From an uncultured Faecalibacterium sp. (GTDB lineage: Bacteria; Bacillota; Clostridia; Oscillospirales; Ruminococcaceae), in NCBI GenBank assembly GCA_937907025.1, contig CALESJ010000042.1:1-23360 (forward strand): 23,360 nucleotides of DNA, written 5' to 3'. Position 1 is the first letter of the stretch. Each line of letters begins with the position of its first letter. Below the pieces are notes generated by a model that worked only from the letters and a program-made list of their open reading frames with translations, was not told the DNA's origin and did not search any database. Below are positions 7,014 to 13,877 of this stretch, one piece after another. The position numbers were made by a program, and so were the translations under genes.

Positions 7014-7117
7014 AACACAGAAAAAAGGACCCATCCTTTTCCGGTGCCGGACGGCGGGACATCCCGCAGCCGGCACGCTCTTTTTTTGTGCCTTGCGGCA
7101 GAAAGGGCCCCCCCGCC
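7014..7117 (+). promoter_or_regulatory. MATE leader RNA with an intrinsic terminator (candidate attenuator)
   Basis: Between promoter and start codon the leader first forms AAAAGGA-ccca-TCCTTTT (7023-7040). It then forms a two-part GC-rich hairpin, GTGCCGG (7044-7050) with CCGGCAC (7070-7076) enclosing GCGGGA-ca-TCCCGC, followed by gctc and seven T (7081-7087). A terminator between a good promoter and its gene is the usual layout of a riboswitch or attenuator. I do not recognise a known riboswitch class. A clear antiterminator pairing is not evident. GTGCC at 7088 can pair with GGCAC at 7072, but it is transcribed after the T run. Confidence 0.6.
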
Positions 7118-8491
7118 ATGCAGACAACACAGCTTTCCCAGCGTGCCCAGTTTGACAAAATGACCAAAACCCCCATCCCGAAACTGGTCATTCAGCTGGG
7201 TATCCCCACGACCATCAGCATGCTGGTCACCAACATCTACAACATGGCCGATACCTGGTTCGTCGGCCGGGAGGGCATCAGCGCCTCCGGTACCGTGGGC
7301 ATCGTCTTCGGCCTGATGGCCATTATCCAGGCGTTCGGCTTCATGTTCGGCCACGGGACCGGGTCCATCATCAGCCGCCGCCTGGGCGCCCGGGATGTGG
7401 ACAGCGCTTCCCGCTTTGCCACCACCAGCTTTTTCTGCTCCTTCGGGGCGGGGCTGTGCATCACGGTGCTGGGCCTGGTCTTTATGGACCCGCTGCTGCG
7501 GCTGCTGGGCTCCACCGATACCATCCTCCCCTACGCCCGGCAGTACGCCCTGTTCATCCTGCTGGGCGCGCCCTTCATGGCCTCCAGCTGCGTACTGAAC
7601 AACATCCTGCGGTATGAGGGCCAGGCGGCTTTCGCCATGGTGGGCCTGACGGCCGGCGGCATCCTGAACATCTTCAGGGACTGGATTCTCATGGAAGGCT
7701 TCGGCCTGGGGGTCTTCGGCGCGGGCATCTCCACCGGCGTGAGCCAGATCATCAGCTTCTGCCTGCTGTTCTACATGTTCCTGGCCGGCCACACCCAGAG
7801 CAAGATCGCTCCCCGCAACATGACCCGGGATGTGGCCGATGTGCTGCTCATCTGCCGCACCGGCCTGCCCAGCCTGCTGCGCCAGGGCCTGGGCAGCGTG
7901 TCCACCATGATGCTCAACGGCCAGGCCCGCCTGTACGGCGACGCCGCCGTGGCCGCCATGAGCATCGTCAACCGCATTGCCCAGTTCATCTTCTCCTTCG
8001 GGCTGGGCATCGGCCAGGGCTTCCAGCCGGTCAGCGCCTTCAACTACGGCGCCAGACGGTACAACCGGGTCAAGCAGGCGTTCCTGTTCACCTTTGCGGT
8101 GTCGGAGGTCCTCATGGGCTCCATCGCCGCGGCGGGCTTCTTCTTCTGCCCCGAACTCATCGCGGTGTTCCAGCCCGCTGCCGACGTGGTATCCATCGGC
8201 TCCACCGCCCTGGCCATCCAGCTGGGCGGGCTGTTCTTCCAGCCGCTGACCGTCTGCTCCAACATGCTGTTCCAGAGTATCGGCCAGAACCGCACCGCTA
8301 CCCTGCTCTCCAGCCTGCGCAGCGGCCTGCTGTTCATTCCGGCCCTGCTGATTCTGAGCACCGCTTTCGGCCTGACCGGCGTACAGATGGCCCAGCCGGT
8401 GGCGGATGCGCTGGCCTTCTTCATCGCGCTGCCCTTTGTGGTGCGGTTCTTCCTGGTATTGCGGGATATGCCCACCGAGGACAACGCCTGA
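7118..8491 (+). CDS. MATE-family multidrug/cation antiporter
   Basis: A 457-residue inner-membrane exporter with the twelve hydrophobic segments typical of MATE transporters, which exchange drugs or metabolites for Na+ or H+. The family region NIYNMADTWFVG is near the N-terminus. Further family-like segments are FGHGTGSIISRRLGARDVDSA, MSIVNRIAQFIFSFGLGIGQ and GFQPVSAFNYGARR. I chose the ATG at 7118, with AGAAAGGG ten bases upstream. A GTG at 7088 is in frame but sits directly against the leader terminator. The substrate cannot be read from sequence. The downstream yczE-like gene follows after 64 bases and is probably co-transcribed. Confidence 0.95.
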   Translation: MQTTQLSQRAQFDKMTKTPIPKLVIQLGIPTTISMLVTNIYNMADTWFVGREGISASGTVGIVFGLMAIIQAFGFMFGHGTGSIISRRLGARDVDSASRFATTSFFCSFGAGLCITVLGLVFMDPLLRLLGSTDTILPYARQYALFILLGAPFMASSCVLNNILRYEGQAAFAMVGLTAGGILNIFRDWILMEGFGLGVFGAGISTGVSQIISFCLLFYMFLAGHTQSKIAPRNMTRDVADVLLICRTGLPSLLRQGLGSVSTMMLNGQARLYGDAAVAAMSIVNRIAQFIFSFGLGIGQGFQPVSAFNYGARRYNRVKQAFLFTFAVSEVLMGSIAAAGFFFCPELIAVFQPAADVVSIGSTALAIQLGGLFFQPLTVCSNMLFQSIGQNRTATLLSSLRSGLLFIPALLILSTAFGLTGVQMAQPVADALAFFIALPFVVRFFLVLRDMPTEDNA

Positions 8492-8555
8492 CCCCTCCCT
8501 CCCTCTTCCCTTTGTACAACTTTTAAAAAATATACAGAAAGGATAAAGACCATCC

Positions 8556-9221
8556 ATGCAAAAAGACTATCAGAAACTCGCGGCACGTTTTATTTTGTAT
8601 CTGCTGGGAATGCTGTTGCTGGCCCTGGGCCTGACCCTGAACACCAAAACGGGTCTGGGTGCTTCGGCCATCGTGTCCATCCCCTTCACCATCAGCGAAG
8701 GCACGGGCTGGAGCTTCGCCAACCTGACGCTGGTAGAGTACTGTGTGCTGGTGGCGGCCCAGTTTGTGGTCAAAGGCAGGAACCGCAGCTGGATGGACCT
8801 GCTGCAGCTGGTGGTGAGCCTGGTGTTCACCCGGTTTCTGGATGTCTTCAAGGTGCTGATCCCCTACGAAAGTGGCTTTCTGCCCGCCGACATTGCCCTG
8901 CTGGTGGTGGCCATTATCCTGACCGGGGTGGGCGCCGCCATGACGGTGGATATGCAGCTCATCCCCAACCCCGGCGACGGCATCGTGAACAGCCTGGCCC
9001 AGCGGTTCGGCAAGGAGCTGGGCCTGTGCAAGAACTGCTTTGATGTGGGCTGCGTGCTCACCTCTCTGGTGCTGGGCATCCTGTTCGGCAACGCGCTGCT
9101 GGGCATCGGCCTGGGCACCATCCTGTCCATGGTGGGCGTGGGCCGGTCCATCGCGGTGTTCAACGCCCTGTGCAAGGGCCGCCTGCTGCGCACCGCCGGC
9201 CTGGAACCCGCCCGGGCGTAA
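8556..9221 (+). CDS. YczE/YyaS/YitT-family integral membrane protein
   Basis: A 221-residue protein with about five hydrophobic segments. Family-like features are an early LGLTLNTKTGLGASAI loop, a polar stretch DMQLIPNPGDGIVNSLAQRF, and glycine-rich C-terminal helices with GIGLGTILSMVGVGRSIAVF. The family's function is not firmly known. The start has AGAAAGGA upstream. It follows the MATE gene by 64 bases on the same strand and ends just before a strong terminator, so the two probably form one operon. Confidence 0.85.
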   Translation: MQKDYQKLAARFILYLLGMLLLALGLTLNTKTGLGASAIVSIPFTISEGTGWSFANLTLVEYCVLVAAQFVVKGRNRSWMDLLQLVVSLVFTRFLDVFKVLIPYESGFLPADIALLVVAIILTGVGAAMTVDMQLIPNPGDGIVNSLAQRFGKELGLCKNCFDVGCVLTSLVLGILFGNALLGIGLGTILSMVGVGRSIAVFNALCKGRLLRTAGLEPARA

Positions 9222-10068
9222 AAACTTCGGATTTGATAGCAAAACCCCCGCAAAGGCTGTTCTTTGCGGGGGTTTTTGTTATGGCTGCCGGGGCGTGCTG
9301 ATTCTTCTTCATCCGCTCCTGCACCCTTTCAAACAATTCTTTGGAAATGATGGGCGGCACCGCATCCGGGATGATCACGTCCTTGTAGTGGTACTCGCCG
9401 ATGTACTTCCGGTTTTTCAGCATGGTGTTGAAGCTGCTGTGCCGGAAGGGGTAGTTCCGGCTGGTGCGAATGCCCCGCTCGTTCAGCGAGCGGATAATGG
9501 TTCGCAGGTTCTCTCCGTCCGCATACCGCTGGAATACCTCCCGCACCACCGGCGCGGTCAACGGGTCTATCTTCAGCCGGTGTTCCTCGTCCAGGCGATA
9601 CCCCAGCGGGATGGTGCCGCCGTTGCTGCGGGCCTTGAGGGCATTCTCTCGCATCCCACGGTTCACCTTCTGGGCCAGTTCCGCCGAGTAGTATTCCGCC
9701 ATGCCCTCCAGCATGGATTCCAGGATGATGCCCTCCGGGCCGTCGGCAATACTCTCGGTGGCCGAGATCACTTTCACTCCGTTTTTTCGCAGCTGGGATT
9801 TGTAGTGGGCGCTGTCGTACCGGTTGCGGGCGAAACGGTCCAACTTCCAAACCAGCACTGTGTCGAACAGCCCTTTGGCGCTGTCCCGTATCATCCGCTG
9901 GAACTCCGGGCGGTTATCCGTCTTGGCGGACAGAGCCCGGTCGATGTAGCTTTGCAATACCAGGATGCCGTTCCGCTGGGCGTATTCCTTGCATTCCCGC
10001 AGCTGTCCCTCGATGCTTTCCTCTCGCTGGTTGTCGCTGCTGTAGCGGGCGTAGATGACTGCTTTCAT
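9160..10068 (-). pseudogene. Truncated large serine recombinase
   Basis: The N-terminal resolvase domain is intact, with YARYSSDNQ (catalytic Ser10, Arg8), the NRPEFQRM region and KLDRFARNR. A recombinase DNA-binding domain follows, with GYRLDEEHRLKIDP and LNERGIRTSRNYPFRHSSFN. Similarity stops near ERMKKNQHAPA, just before the expected zinc ribbon and coiled coil. The remaining residues are read through the yczE terminator and the antisense of yczE and have no recombinase character. Large serine recombinases are usually about 500 residues, so roughly 200 are missing. The start is the ATG at 10068, with AGGAGG seven bases upstream. It is probably the damaged integration enzyme of a lost mobile element. 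Confidence 0.85.
9241..9277 (+). terminator. Rho-independent terminator after the yczE-like gene
   Basis: A perfect 11-bp stem CCCCCGCAAAG (9245-9255) / CTTTGCGGGGG (9262-9272), followed by TTTTTG. Because AAAA precedes the stem, it can also act on the minus strand, inside the tail of the truncated recombinase frame. Confidence 0.95.
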
Positions 10069-10271
10069 TGGCATTCCTCCTTCTGGTCACTTGCGGGGGT
10101 TGGGGCGCCGCCCCAAAGTTTGCGTTTGGTGGATATCCAAACGCTATGCTTGCAAAATCAGTCGCGGCAGATAAGGCGGCTTTTCAGTTCAACACAGTAC
10201 CACAGGACCCCTCTGAAAGCTATCACCAATCTGCACAACCTTTTCTGCCGAATCTATGCAAAAGAGTACCG

Positions 10272-10296
10272 GCTGGGAAGGAAGACCCTTCCCAGC
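10272..10296. other. Perfect 10-bp inverted repeat in the recombinase upstream region
   Basis: GCTGGGAAGG (10272-10281) and CCTTCCCAGC (10287-10296) pair perfectly around a five-base loop, just past the small minus-strand gene. No T run follows on either strand. I see no gene in the surrounding 10069-10309 gap. Confidence 0.5.
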
Positions 10297-10309
10297 ACGG
10301 CGGGAGTTC

Positions 10310-10567
10310 TCAACCCTGATGCTCCCGTTCTGCACGCCACTGTTTCAGGGCGGCTTGTCCTTCGTCGCTGGCAAAGTAGGCTCGCATCTGCGGCAGCAAT
10401 GCGCGGGCCAGACTTTCCACCGCCGTTTTGGGCAATCGCTCTGTCAGGTTTGTCTTGATGACTTCGGTGGCAGGCCCCCCTCCTTTCCTGTAAGCATATT
10501 CCTCTTTCCCAGTCGGTACAGGTGGGTGGTAAGCGATAGCTTGCCACCCCCTATAGTCCCCCTCCAT
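10310..10567 (-). CDS. Small unknown protein of a mobile-element remnant
   Basis: An 85-residue soluble protein starting MEGDYRGWQAIAYHPPVPTG and ending in a charged helical stretch (ALKQWRAEREHQG). I do not recognise the family. The N-terminal Tyr/Trp/Pro segment and the regular amphipathic C-terminal half look like real coding sequence. The frame is open further upstream, but a promoter with TTGAAT (10622-10627), a 17-base spacer and TATGCT (10599-10604) puts transcription start near 10592. That makes the ATG at 10567 the first usable one. No good Shine-Dalgarno is visible. It lies upstream of the recombinase fragment on the same strand, which suggests both came from one element. Confidence 0.5.
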   Translation of the reverse strand: MEGDYRGWQAIAYHPPVPTGKEEYAYRKGGGPATEVIKTNLTERLPKTAVESLARALLPQMRAYFASDEGQAALKQWRAEREHQG

Positions 10568-10598
10568 GAGACTGTTTGACCAGAAAATTCGTGTTCCC

Positions 10599-10627
10599 AG
10601 CATAGCATCGGGGAATTGCAAATTCAA
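10599..10627 (-). promoter_or_regulatory. Promoter of the small unknown gene
   Basis: A -35 box TTGAAT and a -10 box TATGCT, 17 bases apart on the minus strand. The predicted leader is about 25 bases. Confidence 0.6.
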
Positions 10628-10665
10628 GGCTTCTTGGGTATACTGTAAGTAATCATATTTTTGCA

Positions 10666-10677
10666 GAATTATAATTC
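10666..10677. promoter_or_regulatory. Palindrome overlapping the -10 of the divergent zinc-finger gene
   Basis: GAATTATAATTC is a perfect 12-bp palindrome in the gap between two divergent genes. It contains TATAAT (10670-10675), placed to serve as the -10 box of the plus-strand gene. The -35 is weak, so an activator or an overlapping repressor site is possible. Confidence 0.45.
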
Positions 10678-10720
10678 CCATAAAAGCACAGCATACAGGA
10701 GAAGATACACAGGAGGATAC

Positions 10721-11746
10721 ATGGAAGGATACGCCTTTGTAACCAAGGAACCGCTGTTGGGGCCTGTTGTTCTGGCTCTTCGGGTTGATGTACCTGGCCG
10801 GAAAGAACAGCTTTGGCTGGGAGAAGAACAGGATGTGGAGGCTGCCCTGCGAGGAAAAGAGTGTCCACTGTTTCTGGCCCAAACCCGCCCGCTGGGGGCC
10901 TTTTGGTGTGAGTTCGGGCAGACAGCCGTCGAGGGCTGGACGGAGGCCATTTGGGCCCTTTCCGACGCCCTGACGGCAAAGAAACGCTCCCAGCGGGAAG
11001 AACGGGAGCATGCCGCCGCCCAGCTTCTTTCCCAGCAGGCAGAAGGCAACGGCACCAATGCTGCCGCCTGGTATGCGGCCATTCAGATCTGGGAGATGTA
11101 TCTGTGCTGCCGCCGGGGCCGTGACAGCAAACAGGCGGCCCAGGCTCTGCGGGACCATGCCCAGCTGCTGACCCTGCCTTTTGGCCAATACACCCCGGAG
11201 ATGGTCCACTGGCTCCGGGACAAGCCGGTGATCCCCGTCTGGAACGACCGGCGGGACGGAAAGCTGGAGGTGTGGTATCCCCAGGGGCAAATGCTTTTTG
11301 AGTGCGCCGTGGTGAAAGAATCCCTGCGGCCCGCCCTCATCTACTACCGCCAGCGCATTCTGGATGCCGGGCTGCTCATGCGCCGGTGCAGCCAGTGCGG
11401 GCGCATCTTCTTCGGCCCGGACGCCCGCAGCACCCTGTGCAGCGAACGCTGCCGCAAAGCCAGCCGAAAGGCCGCCAAGCGCCAGTTCGACGGCCGGGCC
11501 AAGGGCAAGGACTACGAGCAGGCCTACGACCGGGAGTACATGTTCTGGTACAACCGCATCACCAAACTAAAAAAGGCCGGCGCACCGCCCGAACAAATCA
11601 GGCGGGCGCAGGCCGCATTGAAGGAGTTCCGTAAAGAAGCCCTGCTCCGTAAACAGCAGGTCAAAGAGAAAAAATTGCCCGCCAGCCAGTTTATCAGCTG
11701 GATGATTGGGCAGGAGGCAGTGATTGAGGGGATCAGTGAACATTAA
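10721..11746 (+). CDS. Zinc-ribbon protein of unknown function (resembles DUF6076-type proteins)
   Basis: A 341-residue soluble protein. The N-terminal two thirds show no domain I can name. The C-terminal part has a four-Cys zinc site, C223-x2-C226-x13-C240-x3-C244. It continues into a basic helical tail (RKASRKAAKR, then EFRKEALLRKQQVKEKK) that could bind nucleic acid. The zinc-site layout recalls CGNR and DUF6076 proteins common on Clostridial mobile elements, but I cannot confirm membership. The start has AGGAGG four bases upstream. It is divergent from the small unknown gene, with a palindrome between them. Confidence 0.7.
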   Translation: MEGYAFVTKEPLLGPVVLALRVDVPGRKEQLWLGEEQDVEAALRGKECPLFLAQTRPLGAFWCEFGQTAVEGWTEAIWALSDALTAKKRSQREEREHAAAQLLSQQAEGNGTNAAAWYAAIQIWEMYLCCRRGRDSKQAAQALRDHAQLLTLPFGQYTPEMVHWLRDKPVIPVWNDRRDGKLEVWYPQGQMLFECAVVKESLRPALIYYRQRILDAGLLMRRCSQCGRIFFGPDARSTLCSERCRKASRKAAKRQFDGRAKGKDYEQAYDREYMFWYNRITKLKKAGAPPEQIRRAQAALKEFRKEALLRKQQVKEKKLPASQFISWMIGQEAVIEGISEH

Positions 11747-11809
11747 AAAGAGGCCGGCATTCCACATGGGTCACCCCCCTTTACAACGCACTAAATTTAT
11801 TTGTCCGGA

Positions 11810-11823
11810 GTGCCAGTTGGCAC
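11810..11823. other. Small inverted repeat after the zinc-ribbon gene
   Basis: GTGCCA-gt-TGGCAC forms a perfect 6-bp stem in the 224-base gap before the methyltransferase. Base composition turns AT-rich here, so it may mark the edge of a transferred segment. No T run follows, so it is not a good terminator. I see no gene in the gap. Confidence 0.35.
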
Positions 11824-11970
11824 CCCATTATTTACGAAGTCACGCGTATCGTGCCTGACAGAAGTACAAATAATTAGCTAAGTAGCCCCATCCAATACAT
11901 GATGACAGTAGGTGGCAGATGTGATATCATAGCTTCAAATAAAAGTGAGACCGAAAGGAAGATGCAGCGC

Positions 11971-12588
11971 ATGCTAAACAATCAAGCGTTTGATTTATGG
12001 GCCGATGGCTACGACAAAAGCGTAGCATTGGCGGAAGAGAATGATGAGTACCCCTTCGCAGGCTATAAAAAGATTTTAAATACCATTTACAATCATGTGT
12101 TAGCTCAAGCCGGAAAATGCATACTGGATATTGGGTTTGGGACAGGAACTCTGACCACCAAGCTCTATCAGCAGGGATGTATCATCTATGGACAGGATTT
12201 TTCCAATCGAATGATTAAACTGGCACAGGAGAAAATGCCAGAGGCACACTTGTATCAGGGCGACTTTACCTTTGGCTTGGTCAAGAAATTGGCGGAACAT
12301 CAATACGATTCCATCATTGCCACCTATTCCTTACATCATCTGTCTGATACGCAAAAGGTCGGATTTCTGAATAATTTATTGGAATTGCTTAAGCCAAACG
12401 GATGCATCTATATTGGAGATGTAGCTTTTCATACTCGGCACGAATTGGAAACGTGTTGCCACCGGATGGCAGAGATGTGGGACGAAGATGAAATATATTT
12501 CGTTTTTGATGAATTGAAACACGCATTCCCTCAGATGGAATTTGAACAGATTTCCTACTGCTCGGGCATCCTGTATTTGAAAAGATAA
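11971..12588 (+). CDS. Class I SAM-dependent methyltransferase
   Basis: A 205-residue protein with the SAM-binding motif I ILDIGFGTGTLT at 51-62, the acidic end of strand 2 at YGQDFS (73-78), DSIIATYSLHHL as motif IV, and LLKPNGCIYIGD as the motif VI region. This is the YrrT/UbiE-like small-molecule methyltransferase type, and the substrate is unknown. The ATG at 11971 has AAGGAAG nine bases upstream. An ATG at 11962 would be too close to that site. Codon use is clearly AT-richer than in its neighbours, which points to horizontal transfer. It sits alone between element remnants and the tRNA operon. Confidence 0.88.
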   Translation: MLNNQAFDLWADGYDKSVALAEENDEYPFAGYKKILNTIYNHVLAQAGKCILDIGFGTGTLTTKLYQQGCIIYGQDFSNRMIKLAQEKMPEAHLYQGDFTFGLVKKLAEHQYDSIIATYSLHHLSDTQKVGFLNNLLELLKPNGCIYIGDVAFHTRHELETCCHRMAEMWDEDEIYFVFDELKHAFPQMEFEQISYCSGILYLKR

Positions 12589-12717
12589 TGTATATAAAGC
12601 AATCCTAAAGGTTTCCAAGAGGTAGATTGACAGTGTTTATGATGGCAGCACAATCGGCCCGTGACAAGGGATGCCTCGGAAAACGATTTATGAGTTTTTC
12701 TGTTTTTCTTTAGATCA

Positions 12718-12759
12718 CTAAAAAATGCGGCCTGGGCTAATTTGCTCCAAGTCGCATTT
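12718..12759 (-). terminator. Second terminator of the tRNA operon
   Basis: On the minus strand AAATGCG (12753-12759) pairs with CGCATTT (12723-12729) and is followed by a T run. It lies just past the first terminator and backs it up. The T run is on the minus-strand side. Confidence 0.65.
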
Positions 12760-12774
12760 CTAATCCATATAAAC

Positions 12775-12820
12775 AACAAATCCGAACCCGTCGCCCACCG
12801 GCGCAAGGTTCGGATTTGTT
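12775..12820. terminator. Bidirectional terminator after tRNA-Glu
   Basis: AACAAATCCGAACC (12775-12788) and GGTTCGGATTTGTT (12807-12820) form a perfect 14-bp stem. T-rich tracts follow on the plus strand and A-rich sequence lies on the other side. It ends the minus-strand tRNA operon and could also stop transcription from the methyltransferase side. Confidence 0.85.
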
Positions 12821-12825
12821 TTGTT

Positions 12826-12900
12826 TGGTGACCCGTACGGGAATCGAACCCATGTTACAGCCGTGAAAGGGCCGTGTCTTAACCGCTTGACCAACGGGCC
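12826..12900 (-). tRNA. tRNA-Glu (UUC)
   Basis: A complete cloverleaf with encoded CCA. The acceptor stem GGCCCGT pairs with ACGGGTC, the anticodon loop is CTTTCAC giving TTC, and the T-arm is GGGTTCGATTCCC. It is the second gene of the tRNA operon, 89 bases after tRNA-Met. Confidence 0.97.
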
Positions 12901-12907
12901 ATATGAC

Positions 12908-12985
12908 GCAGGATTTCGCTAAAACAGCAAGCAACTTACCGACCACTGCTGCAATCGGCCCCCAAGTATTTTAGCGAAAGCCTGC
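12908..12985. other. Long inverted repeat between the two tRNA genes
   Basis: The 17-base arms at 12908-12924 and 12969-12985 pair with one mismatch around a 44-base loop, which itself can form CAGCA/TGCTG. In the tRNA transcript this would give a long stem between tRNA-Met and tRNA-Glu. It may guide processing or be a small inserted repeat. Confidence 0.7.
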
Positions 12986-12989
12986 ATTA

Positions 12990-13066
12990 TGGTAGCGGTA
13001 ACTGGATTTGAACCGGTGACACTTCGGGTATGAACCGAATGCTCTAGCCAACTGAGCTATACCGCC
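12990..13066 (-). tRNA. tRNA-Met (CAU), elongator type
   Basis: A complete cloverleaf with encoded CCA. The acceptor stem starts GGCGGTA, the D-arm is GCTCAGTTGGCTAGAGC, the anticodon loop is TTCATAC giving CAT, and the T-arm is CCGGTTCAAATCC. It closely resembles the Bacillus elongator tRNA-Met rather than the initiator. A tRNA-Ile2 with a modified CAT anticodon is the alternative and is less likely. Confidence 0.93.
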
Positions 13067-13099
13067 ACATGGCGTGAACCCTGATGGGGTTACTTGTTT

Positions 13100-13128
13100 A
13101 TTATACGGAAACAAGCCCTTTTTGTCAA
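13100..13128 (-). promoter_or_regulatory. Consensus promoter of the tRNA-Met/tRNA-Glu operon
   Basis: A perfect TTGACA (13123-13128) and a perfect TATAAT (13100-13105), 17 bases apart on the minus strand. Transcription should start near 13093, about 27 bases before tRNA-Met. It is the strongest housekeeping promoter in the window. Confidence 0.93.
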
Positions 13129-13210
13129 CCCCTTTTTGCAAAAAAATCCGGCAATTTTTGGTATCAGGAAAAAATACTGTTTTTGCATATCTGTACCGAC
13201 ATTTTAGGGC

Positions 13211-13230
13211 GTAGAGAAAGGCTCTCGGAG
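13211..13230. repeat. Left-edge remnant of the hairpin repeat
   Basis: The conserved GTAGAGA and GGCTC lead-in of the repeat family appears here, and again at 13231 where the full copy R5 begins. Confidence 0.5.
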
Positions 13231-13239
13231 GTAGAGAAA

Positions 13240-13380
13240 GGCTCCCCTGTGTAAGGGGAGCTGGCGCCGAAGGCGTCTGAGGGGTTGTAAACTTACCGTT
13301 GTTGCCCGGCAACGGGAAATAGGGCCAGCTCCACAACCCCACCGCCGCTGCGCGGCACCTCCCCTTACACAGGGGAGGCT
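13240..13380. repeat. Hairpin repeat R5 (full copy)
   Basis: Terminal hairpins CTCCCCT/AGGGGAG, left inner stem CGCC-gaa-GGCG, centre CCCG-GCAA-CGGG with a GNRA-type loop, and right inner stem GCCGC-tgc-GCGGC. Its sequence is identical to R7, although R6 lies between them. Confidence 0.95.
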
Positions 13381-13446
13381 CCAGGCAAGGGCGCAGTTGA
13401 CCCGGCCTCTTCCCGATAACCGGGGGCCTTTTTGGGGGTAGAGATT

Positions 13447-13589
13447 GGCTCCCCTGTGTAAGGGGAGCTGGCAGCCGTAGGCTGACTGAGGGGTTGTAGA
13501 CTTACTGGTATTACCCGTTAACGGGAAATACAGCAAGCTCCACAACCCCACCGCCGCTGCGCGGCACCTCCCCTTACACAGGGGAGGCT
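13447..13589. repeat. Hairpin repeat R6 (full copy)
   Basis: The left inner stem is longer (CAGCC-gta-GGCTG) and the centre is CCCGT-ta-ACGGG, so it differs from R5 and R7 on either side. The flanking spacers at 13381-13446 and 13590-13655 are nearly the same as each other. Confidence 0.95.
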
Positions 13590-13655
13590 TCTGGCAAGGG
13601 CGCAGCTAACCCGGCCTCTTCCCGATAACCGGGGGCCTTTTCCGGGGTAGAGAAA

Positions 13656-13796
13656 GGCTCCCCTGTGTAAGGGGAGCTGGCGCCGAAGGCGTCTGAGGGG
13701 TTGTAAACTTACCGTTGTTGCCCGGCAACGGGAAATAGGGCCAGCTCCACAACCCCACCGCCGCTGCGCGGCACCTCCCCTTACACAGGGGAGGCT
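13656..13796. repeat. Hairpin repeat R7 (full copy)
   Basis: Identical to R5 along the whole unit, including the central CCCG-GCAA-CGGG hairpin. It lies directly downstream of the serS terminator. Confidence 0.95.
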
Positions 13797-13810
13797 CCAG
13801 GCAAGGTCCT

Positions 13811-13851
13811 CCATAAAAAATAAAGAGGCGGCCCCTTTCCGGGACTGCCTC
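13811..13851 (-). terminator. Rho-independent terminator of serS
   Basis: On the minus strand GAGGC (13847-13851) and an inner CCC pair with GGG and GCCTC (13825-13829). The stem is followed by TTTATTTTTT. It lies about 27 bases after the serS stop. Confidence 0.9.
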
Positions 13852-13877
13852 CAACCTGCCATTCTGCAGGGAAAAAA

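Noticed and set aside
6087..7130. Minus-strand open frames through the repeats, with recurring segments such as PLCKGRWGAAP
   Set aside because: The recurring protein segments are translations of the tandem DNA repeats. There is no good start site and no domain.
7044..7160. A leader peptide starting at GTG 7044 in the MATE leader
   Set aside because: The frame is open but runs through the terminator and past the MATE start, with no well-spaced Shine-Dalgarno and no regulatory codon run.
7771..8557. Minus-strand frames antisense to the MATE gene
   Set aside because: They show the low-complexity composition of shadow frames, and the plus-strand MATE gene is clear.
12826..12900. tRNA-Glu 3' end as the attachment site of the neighbouring element
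   Set aside because: No duplicate of the tRNA 3' end is visible near the recombinase edge at about 9280, and serine recombinases seldom use tRNA genes.
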